Of a stretch of 64,000 nucleotides of DNA, positions 41,800 through 50,923 are shown one piece after another. The notes beneath the pieces are model-generated. The model saw only the letters and a list, made by a program, of their open reading frames with translations, did no database searches and was not told the DNA's origin. The stretch covers positions 62,001 through 126,000 of the forward strand of contig NZ_BOMN01000111.1 of assembly GCF_016862215.1 (NCBI RefSeq). The letters are read 5' to 3'. The first letter of the stretch is position 1. Each line of letters begins with the position of its first letter. The translations under genes were made by a program, and so were the position numbers. The DNA is from Winogradskya humida (GTDB lineage Bacteria > Actinomycetota > Actinomycetes > Mycobacteriales > Micromonosporaceae).

Positions 41800-44604
41800 T
41801 CAGCCGGCCGGCTCCGTGAATCGCCGGGCCAGCGCGGTCCGGGTGGCGACCTTGAGCTTCTGGAAAACCCGGGACAGATGCGTCTCGACGGTACGGGGAC
41901 TCAGGAACAACTGGTCCGCGACCTGTTGGTTGGTCATGCCCTGGGCGACCAGTTCGGCGATCTCACGTTCACGGGCGGAGAGCTGCCCGGCGCCGGAGCG
42001 GATCGTCTGGGCGCCGGCCCGCCGCTGCTCCCGGGAGACCATCGAGGCCAGCCACGGCGCGCCACAGGCGTCGAACAGCTCCCGCGCGGCGCCGAGCGCC
42101 AGTTTCGCACCACGCAGGTCACCGCCGCCGGTGCGGGCCTGTGCGAGCACCAACTGCGCGAAGGCCTCACCGATGGGAATGGCCGCGACCCGGAACCGCT
42201 CGACAGCCTGCGTCGCGTGCCCTACGGCGGCGGCGTGTTCGCCGCGTGCGGTGGCCAGCACCGCCCCGGCCCGAGCCACGCACCCGGACTGCGCGGGCGG
42301 TGCTCCGGCCCGGCTGAGAGTGGCGGCTCGTTCGTACCATTCGGCGGCCGCGGCCAGGTCACCGCAGATCGCCTCGGCCTGGGCCCGCATCGCGTACGTG
42401 GAGATCACGTTGGGACCCAGGCCGGACGGGTCCGCGGGCACCCGCGACCGCAGCAGCTGCCGGCACTGCTCCGCCTCGCCGATCGAGAGCAGGATCTCCG
42501 CGAGGCCATGGTCGAGCATCGTGCGCCACCACAGCGCCCGCAGCGGCGGACCGCTCAGCGCCTCGGCCACCGCCGCGGTCACCGCCTGCGGTCCGTCGCG
42601 CCAGAGCAGCGGCCGGGCCCGTACGCCGCGTAGGAACGCCCTGGTCTCCGCGCCACCGACGTACTGGGCGATCTCGGTGGCATCAGTGGCGTCGGCAATG
42701 GCCTGACCGACCTCGCCGAGCCGGATCCGGATCGCCGCCCGGATCGCGTAATTCATCGGGATGGCATGGTGACGGCCGAACCGGCGCGCCACCCGCAGTC
42801 CCCGGTCGAGGCGCCGGATCGCTGTGGTGTGCCGATCCAGCAGGAACTCGCCCCAGGCCAGCGGCACCACCACAGCGAGGTCGTCGCTGAGCTGCGGGTC
42901 GCTCAACGCGTCGACGAGGTGGGCGGCGCGGTCCAGCAGCCGGTGCCCGAGCACGAAATCACATCGGTAGAGGGCGCAGACCGCGAGCAGGGTGACCGCC
43001 ACTGCCGGAATGCCGGGCCGGGCGGGTGGGTCGCACACCCGCAGCGCCTCGGTGGCATGCGCGGCGCAGGCAGCCAGCCTCCCGTCGTGCAGCTCGGTGC
43101 TGGCGAGTTCGAGCAGCAACTCCGCGCGTCCGGCGGCCCCGGCCCGGGGCAGCTCGGCTATCAGGATCGCCCCGGCCTCGGACAGGTTACCCAGCGTGCG
43201 CTCGGCGTCGGCCAGTAGCACCACCACGGCGGTACGCCGCCCGGGACCGGCCGTGGACAGCAGCTCATGCAACAGGGTCCGGCTCTGCTCCGTACGCCCC
43301 GACACCGCCAGCGCCTCACAGAGCGCCAGCCGCAGGTCGTCGCGGGTCGCCGCGAATTCGGGGCGGAACGGCAGGGCGCGCAGCGCCGCGCCCAGCCAGC
43401 GGATTGCGGTTGCCGGCGCGGTCGCGAGAGCCTGCTTGCCGGCGACGGTCAGCAGCTGTGCGCCGTCGAGGTCGCCGGCGCGTACTGCGTGCTCCAGGTG
43501 AGCGGCACGGCGGGCAGGTGCGGCGTCACGCGTCCGGAGGTGCTCCGCAGCCCGCCGGTGCGCACCAGTGCGCCATCCCGGGCCGGCCGCGTGGTAGGCC
43601 GCAGCCCGTATCAGCGGGTGCCGGAAACTCAGGCCCCGCTCGTCGGCCGCGAGCACCGCGGCCTCCGCCAGGACATCCAGTGCGGCCTCGGTGGTGCTGT
43701 CGGGGAGTTCGGCGATCGCAGCGACCAGTGCCGGGTCGGTGGCGTCCCCGGCGACCGCCGCCGCATGCGCGATCCGCTGTGGCATCTCGGCCAGCCCGCG
43801 CAACTCGTCAGCGATGAGCCGGTCGAGCGCCGCCGTCAGCACGCCCCGTCCCGGCATGCCCGGTCCGGCAGACGACGCGGGCGGCCCGAACGGTGCGGGT
43901 GTCAGGGCGTCAGGCTCGGGTACGTCGGGCAGCGCAGCCAGCATCCCCAGGAACAAGGGGTTACCGCCGCTGGCGGCGTGCAGGCGTCGCCTGCGTCCCG
44001 GGGAAGCGTCACCGGTCAGCCACGCGTCAACCTCCACGACGCTCAGCGGGCCAAGACTCACCTGGTGCACGGGTGCGTCCGCCTCGGTCAGCGATCGGAT
44101 CAGCCGGGGTGGAAACCGGCCGGTCCGTGCGGCCATGCCGATCAGGACCGGGCCCGGCGGTGCATGCCGGATCAGGTAGTCGAAGACCTCCACGGATGCC
44201 TCGTCGGCCCAGTGCGCGTCGTCGAACAGAAGCAGCAGGCCATCGGGGCTCGCGGCCTCGGCCAGCGCGGCCCGGACCGCCCGGTGCAGTCGGTGCCGTT
44301 CCAGCGCGCTGGCCGAAACATCCTCGATCCCGTTGGTGAAGAGCCTGTGCAGGCCCGCCAGACGGTTGTTGTCATCGGTCGCATCCAGCCAGACCCCGAA
44401 CGGCAGGCTGCGCTCGAACTGGGTGGACCGTCCGAGCAGGACAGTCCGTCCGCGGTCCGCTGCCAGCTGGGCGAAAGCACCCAGCAGCCGGGACTTGCCG
44501 ATTCCCGGTTCACCCTCGACGGTCAGGAACACGGGCCCGTTCACCGGCAGCTGAGCGGCCATACCAGCCATCTCTTCGTCACGCCCCACCAACGATGCGA
44601 TCAC
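41800..44604 (-). CDS. LAL-family LuxR regulator (AAA ATPase + LuxR HTH)
   Basis: This 934-residue large ATP-binding LuxR regulator has an N-terminal ATPase (Walker A VEGEPGIGKSRLL; Walker B LLLLFDDAHWAD), a long helical TPR-like middle, and a C-terminal LuxR HTH (SAREREIAELVAQGMTNQQVAD then VETHLSRVFQKL). LAL proteins are transcriptional activators responding to small inducers, often of antibiotic or carbohydrate genes. It starts at GTG 44604. It lies 117 bases from the secreted discoidin-domain gene on the same strand and is divergent from the XRE/NB-ARC gene. Confidence 0.9.
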   Translation of the reverse strand: MIASLVGRDEEMAGMAAQLPVNGPVFLTVEGEPGIGKSRLLGAFAQLAADRGRTVLLGRSTQFERSLPFGVWLDATDDNNRLAGLHRLFTNGIEDVSASALERHRLHRAVRAALAEAASPDGLLLLFDDAHWADEASVEVFDYLIRHAPPGPVLIGMAARTGRFPPRLIRSLTEADAPVHQVSLGPLSVVEVDAWLTGDASPGRRRRLHAASGGNPLFLGMLAALPDVPEPDALTPAPFGPPASSAGPGMPGRGVLTAALDRLIADELRGLAEMPQRIAHAAAVAGDATDPALVAAIAELPDSTTEAALDVLAEAAVLAADERGLSFRHPLIRAAAYHAAGPGWRTGAHRRAAEHLRTRDAAPARRAAHLEHAVRAGDLDGAQLLTVAGKQALATAPATAIRWLGAALRALPFRPEFAATRDDLRLALCEALAVSGRTEQSRTLLHELLSTAGPGRRTAVVVLLADAERTLGNLSEAGAILIAELPRAGAAGRAELLLELASTELHDGRLAACAAHATEALRVCDPPARPGIPAVAVTLLAVCALYRCDFVLGHRLLDRAAHLVDALSDPQLSDDLAVVVPLAWGEFLLDRHTTAIRRLDRGLRVARRFGRHHAIPMNYAIRAAIRIRLGEVGQAIADATDATEIAQYVGGAETRAFLRGVRARPLLWRDGPQAVTAAVAEALSGPPLRALWWRTMLDHGLAEILLSIGEAEQCRQLLRSRVPADPSGLGPNVISTYAMRAQAEAICGDLAAAAEWYERAATLSRAGAPPAQSGCVARAGAVLATARGEHAAAVGHATQAVERFRVAAIPIGEAFAQLVLAQARTGGGDLRGAKLALGAARELFDACGAPWLASMVSREQRRAGAQTIRSGAGQLSAREREIAELVAQGMTNQQVADQLFLSPRTVETHLSRVFQKLKVATRTALARRFTEPAG

Positions 44605-44713
44605 AAGCAGTCACTCTAATGATGGTGTGCGGTTACGTAGATCCCCGGATGCTCCGCCGCGATGTCCGGATCATGATCGGTCGATCGATGTCGATCGAAG
44701 GGTGGCGCCGTCC

Positions 44714-46030
44714 ATGCGTACGAGCCTCATGACAGAACTGCCCGAACTGGCCCTGCTGCTACGCGACCTGCGCCGCCGGCAGGCTCGCCGCCGCAACCGC
44801 CCGGAACTGACGTACCGGCAACTGGCCGCAGAGACCGGCTGGTCGCTGGGCATCATCGCCGGCTACTTCGGCGGCACCGCCCTTGCCCCGACCGATCGGT
44901 TCGACATCCTTGTCACGCTGCTCGACGCCACCCCCGCGGAGCGCGGAACGCTGGCCACCATCCGCGATCGGGTGCAGGATTCACGGCGCAGGGGCAGCTG
45001 GCGACTACCGATTCCCCGACAACTGCCGGGCCGCTACGCCCCGCTCGCCGGGCGCGACGGGCACCTCGCCATCCTGGACGACGTTCGCGGCGACGGTGCG
45101 GTGCTGATGATCACCGGTATGCCCGGCGTAGGGAAGAGCGCACTGGCCACCCACTGGGCACATCGACGGGCCGCAAGGTTCCCCGACGGGCAGCTCCACC
45201 TCAACCTGCACGGCTTTGACTTCCCACACCACCCGGCCGACCCGGCCACCCTGCTCGGCGAGATCCTGGACGCGTTCGGGGCGGATACGGCACACCGGCC
45301 GACCGGAGTCGCAGCTCTGGCCGGCCTCACCCGCAGCACGCTCGCCCGCCGCCGGGCCCTGCTCGTGCTCGACGACGCACACGACGCCGAGCAGGTACGT
45401 CCGCTGCTGCCCGGCGCGGCCGGCTGCCTCACGGTGATCACCAGCCGTAACCCGCTGACCGGCCTGGCCGCCACGGAAGGCGCTCAGGCTGTGATGCTGG
45501 GCCCGCTGTCTCTGCAGGAGGCTCGCGACCTGTTCTTCCGGCGGCTCGGCCCGAGGCGGGTCGCCGCTGAACCCGGCGCAGTCGACCAGATCATCGCGGA
45601 TTGCGGAACCCTGCCGCTGGCACTGGCGGTGATGGCGGGCCGGGCCGTGGCACACCCCACCATGCCGCTGGCAGCCCTGGCCGGAATCCTGCACCACACC
45701 GGCCTGGACGCGTTGAGCGCAGCAGACACCGCGGCCGACGTCCGGGCGGCGTTTCAACGCTCGTACCAGGCGCTGGACGCACGGGCCGCGGCGTTGTTCA
45801 ACCGGCTCGGCAACCATCGGGGCCCGGTCCTCGACGCCGCTGCCGCGACCCGGATAGGTGGCTTCACGCCGGCCGGGAGTCGTATGGTCCTCGCGGAATT
45901 GGCCCGCACCGGCCTGCTCGTCGAGCAGGCCCCTGACTGGTACGCGATGCACGAGCTGGTCCGGGCGTACGCGGCCGAGACGCGGCATCCGCGAGGAAGT
46001 GACCGGGTGGCCCACCACGAACAGTGCTGA
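44714..46030 (+). CDS. HTH/NB-ARC regulator lacking C-terminal TPRs
   Basis: This 438-residue protein has an N-terminal HTH region (LTYRQLAAETGWSLGIIAGYF), then an NB-ARC ATPase: Walker A ITGMPGVGKSALA, LVLDDAHDAEQV, ITSRNPLTGL, and the winged-helix MHELVRAYAAE. AfsR-type proteins usually continue with several hundred residues of TPRs after this point; here the protein stops about 15 residues later. It is either a naturally short form or a truncated gene. The start at 44714 has AAGGGTGG upstream; ATG 44729 is an alternative. Confidence 0.75.
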   Translation: MRTSLMTELPELALLLRDLRRRQARRRNRPELTYRQLAAETGWSLGIIAGYFGGTALAPTDRFDILVTLLDATPAERGTLATIRDRVQDSRRRGSWRLPIPRQLPGRYAPLAGRDGHLAILDDVRGDGAVLMITGMPGVGKSALATHWAHRRAARFPDGQLHLNLHGFDFPHHPADPATLLGEILDAFGADTAHRPTGVAALAGLTRSTLARRRALLVLDDAHDAEQVRPLLPGAAGCLTVITSRNPLTGLAATEGAQAVMLGPLSLQEARDLFFRRLGPRRVAAEPGAVDQIIADCGTLPLALAVMAGRAVAHPTMPLAALAGILHHTGLDALSAADTAADVRAAFQRSYQALDARAAALFNRLGNHRGPVLDAAAATRIGGFTPAGSRMVLAELARTGLLVEQAPDWYAMHELVRAYAAETRHPRGSDRVAHHEQC

Positions 46031-46069
46031 TCCAGGTGGTCGAACCACCCCGCCCCCGGCGCCTGGACC

Positions 46070-46933
46070 ATGATCGCTACCGTGGGTCATGTGATTCAGC
46101 CGACGGACGGTCACGTACACACCGAATTCTCCTGGGATGCTCCGGGTGGCTCCATGGAACGGACCTGCGCACGCGCGGTGCAGCTCGGTCTGCCGGCCGT
46201 GGCGTTCACCGAGCACGTCGACTACTCCCGGTGGACGGTTGACGAGGTGGTTCTGGAGGGCTCACCGCTGCGGCGCGAGCTGACCGGCCCCGACGGCGTC
46301 CTGGTCCCGCCCGAGCTGGACCAGGAGGGCTATCTCGCCTCGGTCCAGCGGTGCCGGGAGCTGTTCCCGTCGCTGCGCATCATCAGCGGCGTCGAGCTGG
46401 GCGAACCCCATTGGAACTCGGTGCCGGTCGCGAAACTGCTCGGCACCGGCCACTATGAGCGGGTGCTCGGCTCGCTGCACGCGCTGCCCGTCGACGGCCG
46501 CCTGGTCGAGGCGAACGCGCTCTACCGGCAGCGGCCTGCGGTCGAGGTGCTGCGGCTGTACCTGGCCGAGATCGCTGAGCTGATCACCCGTACGGATGCC
46601 TTTGAGGTCCTCGCCCACCTGGACTATGCGATCCGGGGGTGGCCCGCCGAGGCCGGCCCGTTCGACCTGTACGCCTTCGAGGGCGAGTTCCGGCACGCGC
46701 TGCGCACCCTCGCCGCCACGGATCGGACGCTGGAGGTCAACACCCGCATTCCGCTGGCCTCGGAGATCGTTCGCTGGTGGCGCGACGAGGGCGGCAAGGT
46801 GGTCACCTTCGGCAGCGACGCCCACGTGCCGGATGATGTCGGCACCGGCCTGTCCGCGGCCGTGGACATGGTCGAGGCCCACGGTTTCCGTCCGGGCCGC
46901 CACCCGTACGACCGGTGGACCCTCCCAGGGTGA
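46070..46933 (+). CDS. PHP-domain phosphatase (histidinol-phosphatase-like)
   Basis: This 287-residue protein has PHP metal motifs: DGHVHTEFSWD (H-x-H), AFTEHVDYS, ISGVELGEPH, VLGSLHALP, EVLAHLDYAIRG and TFGSDAHVPDDVG. This is the pattern of trinuclear-metal phosphoesterases such as HisK. Biosynthetic histidinol-phosphate hydrolysis is one option; a general phosphoesterase is another, since no his genes are nearby. The start could be ATG 46070 or GTG 46091. Confidence 0.85.
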   Translation: MIATVGHVIQPTDGHVHTEFSWDAPGGSMERTCARAVQLGLPAVAFTEHVDYSRWTVDEVVLEGSPLRRELTGPDGVLVPPELDQEGYLASVQRCRELFPSLRIISGVELGEPHWNSVPVAKLLGTGHYERVLGSLHALPVDGRLVEANALYRQRPAVEVLRLYLAEIAELITRTDAFEVLAHLDYAIRGWPAEAGPFDLYAFEGEFRHALRTLAATDRTLEVNTRIPLASEIVRWWRDEGGKVVTFGSDAHVPDDVGTGLSAAVDMVEAHGFRPGRHPYDRWTLPG

Positions 46934-46952
46934 TCGTCGCCCACGGGGCCGG

Positions 46953-47849
46953 CTACCGGGCGGCGGCCGGTGCCGGGGTCGTCCGCCGGTCGAGCCACTC
47001 CTGAAAGGCGTCGGCCGGCACGGCCGGGAGACGTAGTAGCCCTGGATGGCATGGCAGCCGACGGCGTCAAGTTCGGTCCAGGTCGCCATGTCCTCGACGC
47101 CTTCCGCGATGACCTGCAGGACGAGGTTGCGTCCGAGTTCGACGGTGGAGCGCACGATGACGGCGTCGCGTTGGCTGGTGGTCATGTTGCTGACGAACGA
47201 GCGGTCGATCTTCAGTTCGTGCACCGGGAGGTTCTTCAGGTACGCCATCGAGGAGTAGCCGGTGCCGAAGTCGTCGATCGATAGGTGCACGCCGAGGTCG
47301 TGGAGCTGCTGCACAACGTGCATAGCGCGCTCGGGGTCGGCCATGATGGCGCTTTCCGTGATCTCGAGGGTGAGCAGCTGTGCCGGCACCTGCCAGCGGG
47401 AGAGCTGGTTGCTGACCTCGGCCGGGAAGTGGAGGTCGAGCAGCCGGTGGGTGGAGATGTTGACCGCGATGGGGATCTCGTGGTCGGCCCGCAGCCAGGA
47501 ACGGCACTGCTGCAGCGCCTGGTCGGGCACGAATGTGGTCAGCGGGGTGATCAGGCCGGTGTGCTCGGCCAGCGGGATGAAATCGTCCGGCCGGATCATT
47601 CCGTGCTCCGGATGTTGCCACCTGACCAGCGCCTCGGCGCTGAGCAGCGCACTGGTCTGGGCGTCCACCTTCGGCTGGTCGTGCAGCACGAGCTGGCCCT
47701 GCTCGATGCCCTGGCGCAGGTCGCTCGCGAGGCTGAGTCTGCGCGGATCGCTGCTGTCCTGAGTCGCGTCGAAGAGCATGTATCCGGAGCGGTTCGTCTT
47801 GGCGGCGTACATCGCGATGTCGGCCCGTCGCAACAGCTGGTCGGCGTTG
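46953..47849 (-). pseudogene. GGDEF-EAL cyclic-di-GMP protein remnant (5' truncated, frameshifted)
   Basis: Only the last ~20 residues of a GGDEF domain remain (LLRRADIAMYAAKTNRSGY), followed by a nearly complete EAL phosphodiesterase domain: AEALVRWQHPEHG, VNISTHRL, LEITESAIM, SIDDFGTGYSS, LKIDRSFV and VIAEGVED. The sequence breaks at its 5' end near 47850, where a plus-strand fragment begins. Near the 3' end one base is missing after GYYVSRP; in the next frame the expected tail VPADAFQEWLDRR reads through to a TAG at 46953-46955. Catalytic residues of the EAL part look intact, but no start or promoter is seen, so I treat it as a relic. Confidence 0.8.
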
Positions 47850-47984
47850 GTGCCGCTCGACGAGGATCTCCCCGAGCCGGGGGACGCCGGTGAGACCTCG
47901 GTGTACGGGCAGTGGGCGCAGGTCCGGCTGAGCGGCGACACGGTCTTCCTGGCGACCTTCCCCGGTGGGTGGCGGCTCACGGCG
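47850..47984 (+). pseudogene. C-terminal fragment of an uncharacterised protein
   Basis: The plus frame reads VPLDEDLPEPGDAGETSVYG, then GQWAQVRLSGDTVFLATFP and GGWRLTA. This is protein-like and similar to the beta-rich ends of small secreted actinobacterial proteins ('TVFL...GWRVTAAGC'). No start or upstream part is present, because its left end coincides with the truncated GGDEF-EAL remnant on the other strand. It is a broken gene. Confidence 0.5.
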
Positions 47985-48205
47985 TACTCCCACTCGGTCG
48001 GGGTCGTCATGGGGTTGAGCTTTCTCGGATCGTGGCTCGTGCAATGCTCGAGCCGGACTTCTGGAACCGCACGCTGCAGAACTGGCAGTCGGAGCTGCTG
48101 GCTGTCGCGTCGATGGCGATCCTGGCGATCTACCTGCGCCAGCGCGGCTCCTCACAGTCCAAGCCGGTCGGCACCTCCCACGCGGCCACCGGCGTCGAAG
48201 GCTGA
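47985..48205 (+). pseudogene. DUF6766-like membrane-protein remnant with frameshift
   Basis: A hydrophobic segment (HSVGVVMGLSFLGSWLVQ) in one frame continues in another as MLEPDFWNRTLQNWQSELLA, then VASMAILAIYLRQRGSSQSK. Together they resemble the C-terminal half of small DUF6766-type membrane proteins ('ENWQSEFL...QRGSPESK'). A one-base deletion around 48040-48050 would explain the shift. The end overlaps the adenosine deaminase gene on the other strand by about 54 bases. The family assignment is from memory. Confidence 0.5.
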
Positions 48206-49240
48206 CTCCCGGTCCGCGGCCGGGGCGGAACAGTCGTTCTTTCCCACGGCCGGAAGGTTCCCTGTCGAGAAGCCGGATCGGATGCCGGCTGCGGCGAGGT
48301 CGATCAGGTCGCGGGAGCTCAGGTGCAGGGTGTCGCGGGCGCGCTGGTACTCCTGGAGGAGGCTGGTGCCGAACATCGGTGGGTCGTCACTGGCGAGGAC
48401 GACGGGTACCCCGCTGCTGAGCAGGCCGGGTAGCGGGTGCTCGGCCAGGGACGGCACCGCGCCGGTGGCCACGTTGCTGGACGGGCAGATCTCCAGGGCG
48501 ATGTTGTGTTCTATGAGGTGCTCCAGCAGGAGCGGGTCGTGCGCGGCGGCGATTCCGTGCCCAATGCGCTCCGCGCCGAGATCGCGGACCGCCGCCCAGA
48601 CTTCGCCGGGGCCGGTGGTCTCTCCGGCGTGCGGGACGCTGTGCAACCCCGCCGCGCGCGCCGCGGCGAACACGTCACGGTAGTCGGACCGGCGTACGCC
48701 TTGCTCCGGTCCGCCGAGGCCGAATCCCACCAGGCCTGGTGGCGGGTGTCGGAGTGCGGCATCGAGGGTGGACTGCGCACCCGCCGGGCCATCACTGCTG
48801 GAGATGTCGTATACCCAGGCCAGTTCGACACCGGTGCCGGCGCGGACCGCACGCGCGCCGGCACCCAGAGCCTCTGCCAGCTCGGCGGGATGGATGCCGG
48901 CGACTGTGTGCGTGACAGGGGTGACCGTCACCTCGGCGTAGACGACACCCTGTTCGCTGAGGTCGGCTCCCAGCCCCAGCACCAGGGCCTCGATGTCCTG
49001 CGGGGTGCGGACCAGTGCGCTCACCGCGGTGTAGACCCGCAGGAAGTGGGCGAAGTCCCGGAAGGCGTAGAAATCGGCCAGTTGCCGCAGGTCCGTGGGC
49101 ACTCCGGCGCCGGGGTGGCGGGCGGCGAGACCCACGACGGTGTGCGGCGCCGCCGACCCGACCAGGTGCACGTGCAGGTCCGCTTTGGGGAGCGCGATTA
49201 GGTCCTCATCGGACAACATGCCCTGAGCCGCCGGTGACAT
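48152..49240 (-). CDS. add: Adenosine deaminase-like amidohydrolase
   Basis: This 362-residue protein has adenosine-deaminase motifs: KADLHVHLVGS (H-x-H zinc ligands), SVPHAGETTGP (His and catalytic Glu), RIGHGIAAAHD and VVLASDDPPMFG (Asp pair). It deaminates adenosine or a related purine, possibly a natural-product nucleoside. The last ~30 residues (KNDCSAPAADRESAFDAGG...) do not resemble the family end and overlap the broken membrane-protein gene, so the native C-terminus may have been replaced at the junction. The start may be 49240 or ATG 49219 (MLSDEDL). Confidence 0.85.
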   Translation of the reverse strand: MSPAAQGMLSDEDLIALPKADLHVHLVGSAAPHTVVGLAARHPGAGVPTDLRQLADFYAFRDFAHFLRVYTAVSALVRTPQDIEALVLGLGADLSEQGVVYAEVTVTPVTHTVAGIHPAELAEALGAGARAVRAGTGVELAWVYDISSSDGPAGAQSTLDAALRHPPPGLVGFGLGGPEQGVRRSDYRDVFAAARAAGLHSVPHAGETTGPGEVWAAVRDLGAERIGHGIAAAHDPLLLEHLIEHNIALEICPSSNVATGAVPSLAEHPLPGLLSSGVPVVLASDDPPMFGTSLLQEYQRARDTLHLSSRDLIDLAAAGIRSGFSTGNLPAVGKNDCSAPAADRESAFDAGGRVGGADRLGL

Positions 49241-49410
49241 CGTGTGCCGCTCTCAGCCGAGGAGTCGCCCCTGCGCGTGTCGATCCGGGGCCTGACCGCA
49301 GCAACATAACCTGCCGATCGGATGGACGGAAGTAGCGCAATCTCGAAGGTCTCACGTCGCGTCGTACGGGCCAGGCTGAACGAGAAGACGGGCTAAGACT
49401 GGGGGACGAC

Positions 49411-49926
49411 GTGAGCGGGCACGCCGTACGGTCAGGGGACCGCATCGACGACCGGGCGCTGCGCGATGCCTTCGGGGCCTTCCCGACCGGGGTAACGGTG
49501 GTCACCGTCGGGGCGCCGGTCGCGCACGGTATGACGGCGAACTCCTTCACCGCGGTGTCGCTGTCGCCGCCTCTGCTGCTGATCTGCGTACATCGGCAGG
49601 CCTTGATGCACGGGTTGCTCGGTATCGGCACCGCCTTCGGCATCTCCGTGCTGGCCGAGGACCAGCGCGGGCTTGCCGGCTATTTCAGCGACCGCAGCAG
49701 GCCCGGGGGCACGGCACAGTTCCACGATGCGGCAACGGTTGCCGGCCGGTGCACGGGCGTTCCTCTCATCGCGCATGCGCTCGCTCAGTTCGAGTGCGAG
49801 GTCCGGCACCGGCACGACGGGGGTGATCACACCATCGTCGTGGGTGGGGTGCTCTCGCTGCACCGGGCGGACGGCGAACCGCTCATCTTCCGGTCCGGGC
49901 GCTACGGCACCACCAACGCGCACTGA
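49411..49926 (+). CDS. Flavin reductase-domain protein
   Basis: This 171-residue protein has the flavin-reductase split-barrel: RDAFGAFPTGVTVVTVG, GMTANSFTAVSLSPPLLLIC, FGISVLAEDQRGLAGYFS, and the closing GRYGTT. Such proteins supply reduced FMN/FAD to two-component monooxygenases or act directly. It starts with GTG at 49411. It is divergent from the deaminase across a 170-base gap where I see no clear operator, and is 53 bases before the membrane-protein gene. Confidence 0.85.
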   Translation: MSGHAVRSGDRIDDRALRDAFGAFPTGVTVVTVGAPVAHGMTANSFTAVSLSPPLLLICVHRQALMHGLLGIGTAFGISVLAEDQRGLAGYFSDRSRPGGTAQFHDAATVAGRCTGVPLIAHALAQFECEVRHRHDGGDHTIVVGGVLSLHRADGEPLIFRSGRYGTTNAH

Positions 49927-49978
49927 GCACCCCGCAGACGCCCGTCGCATCCCACTGAAGCAGTGTAAGGGAGGACCC

Positions 49979-50923
49979 ATGTCTCAGACCACCCGAACAA
50001 CCGCCAGCTCGGTCCAGCCGCGTGACCGGCGCCCGACCCGTACCGGATGGATCGTTGCGGGCAGCGTGGCCGCCGGTCTGCTGATGGCGTTGTTGTGGTC
50101 GTTCGAGCTGGTCGACTCGGTGATCGGTGCGAATGTGGCCGACACCGTGCTCGGCCATGACGCCAAGCAGGATCCCATCGCGGGTACGGTCGCCGCCCTG
50201 GCTTTCGCGTTCGTCTCCGGGTTCGCCGGCACGTTCACAGCCTGCAACATCGCCATGGTGGCGGCCGTCGGGCCGATGAGCCGGTTGGAGCTCCCCGACG
50301 GTCCCCGGGCGGGGGCGGGATGGCGCGTCCTGTTGCGCCCCTTGGGACTGCTGGCCGCGGGAATGGTGGCGGTGTCGGCGTGTTACGGCTTCGCCGGTGT
50401 GCTGCTGGGTGAACGGCTGCCGCAGCTGTCCACCGATCGCGTCGGTGATTTCCCGGTCCGGTTGATCCAGTCGTCCGTGGTGTTCGGCGTCATCGGGCTC
50501 GCTCTGATCTATCTGGGACTGGCCGCTCTCGGTGTGCTGCCCGACGTGTTCCGGCGTCGTCCCGCGGCGCGTGTGGTCACACTGGGCGCTCTTATCGGCG
50601 GATTCCTCATCGGCCGCCCGTACCCGTTGTTCAACAAGTTGTTCCATTGGGCGGTGGACGAGGGGAATCCGTTCTACGGCGCACTGGCCTTCGTGCTGCA
50701 GTCACTGGGCAACATCCTGGTGGTATCCGTCGCGTTCGCCCTGCTTCTCCTGGTGACCCGGGGCCGTTTCGTGAGCTGGCTGGCCCGCAGCCCGCGTGCT
50801 ACGGCGATCGTCACGGGTGGGTTGCTGCTGGCGCTCGGCGTCTTCACGGTCGTCTACTGGGATCTGCGCGTACCGTCGAACTTCGGGGGTGGCTGGTTCC
50901 CTGTCATGCCCTACAACCGCTGA
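49979..50923 (+). CDS. Polytopic membrane protein (CcdA/DsbD-like?)
   Basis: This 314-residue protein has about six or seven hydrophobic helices (VAGSVAAGLLMALLWSF, GTVAALAFAFVSGFAGTFTA, LLAAGMVAVSACYGFAGVLL, SVVFGVIGLALIYLGLAAL, ILVVSVAFALLLLV and a final AIVTGGLLLALGVFTVVY). A Cys in FTACNIAM on helix 2 and another in VSACYGF on helix 3 resemble the paired cysteines of CcdA/DsbD-type electron carriers. That would carry reducing power across the membrane. The start has GGGAGG four bases upstream. It overlaps the convergent nucleotidyltransferase gene by 13 bases. Confidence 0.65.
   Translation: MSQTTRTTASSVQPRDRRPTRTGWIVAGSVAAGLLMALLWSFELVDSVIGANVADTVLGHDAKQDPIAGTVAALAFAFVSGFAGTFTACNIAMVAAVGPMSRLELPDGPRAGAGWRVLLRPLGLLAAGMVAVSACYGFAGVLLGERLPQLSTDRVGDFPVRLIQSSVVFGVIGLALIYLGLAALGVLPDVFRRRPAARVVTLGALIGGFLIGRPYPLFNKLFHWAVDEGNPFYGALAFVLQSLGNILVVSVAFALLLLVTRGRFVSWLARSPRATAIVTGGLLLALGVFTVVYWDLRVPSNFGGGWFPVMPYNR

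Noticed and set aside
46036..46050. GGTGGT-CGA-ACCACC as an operator
   Set aside because: A six-base stem in a 40-base gap between co-directional genes is too weak to call.
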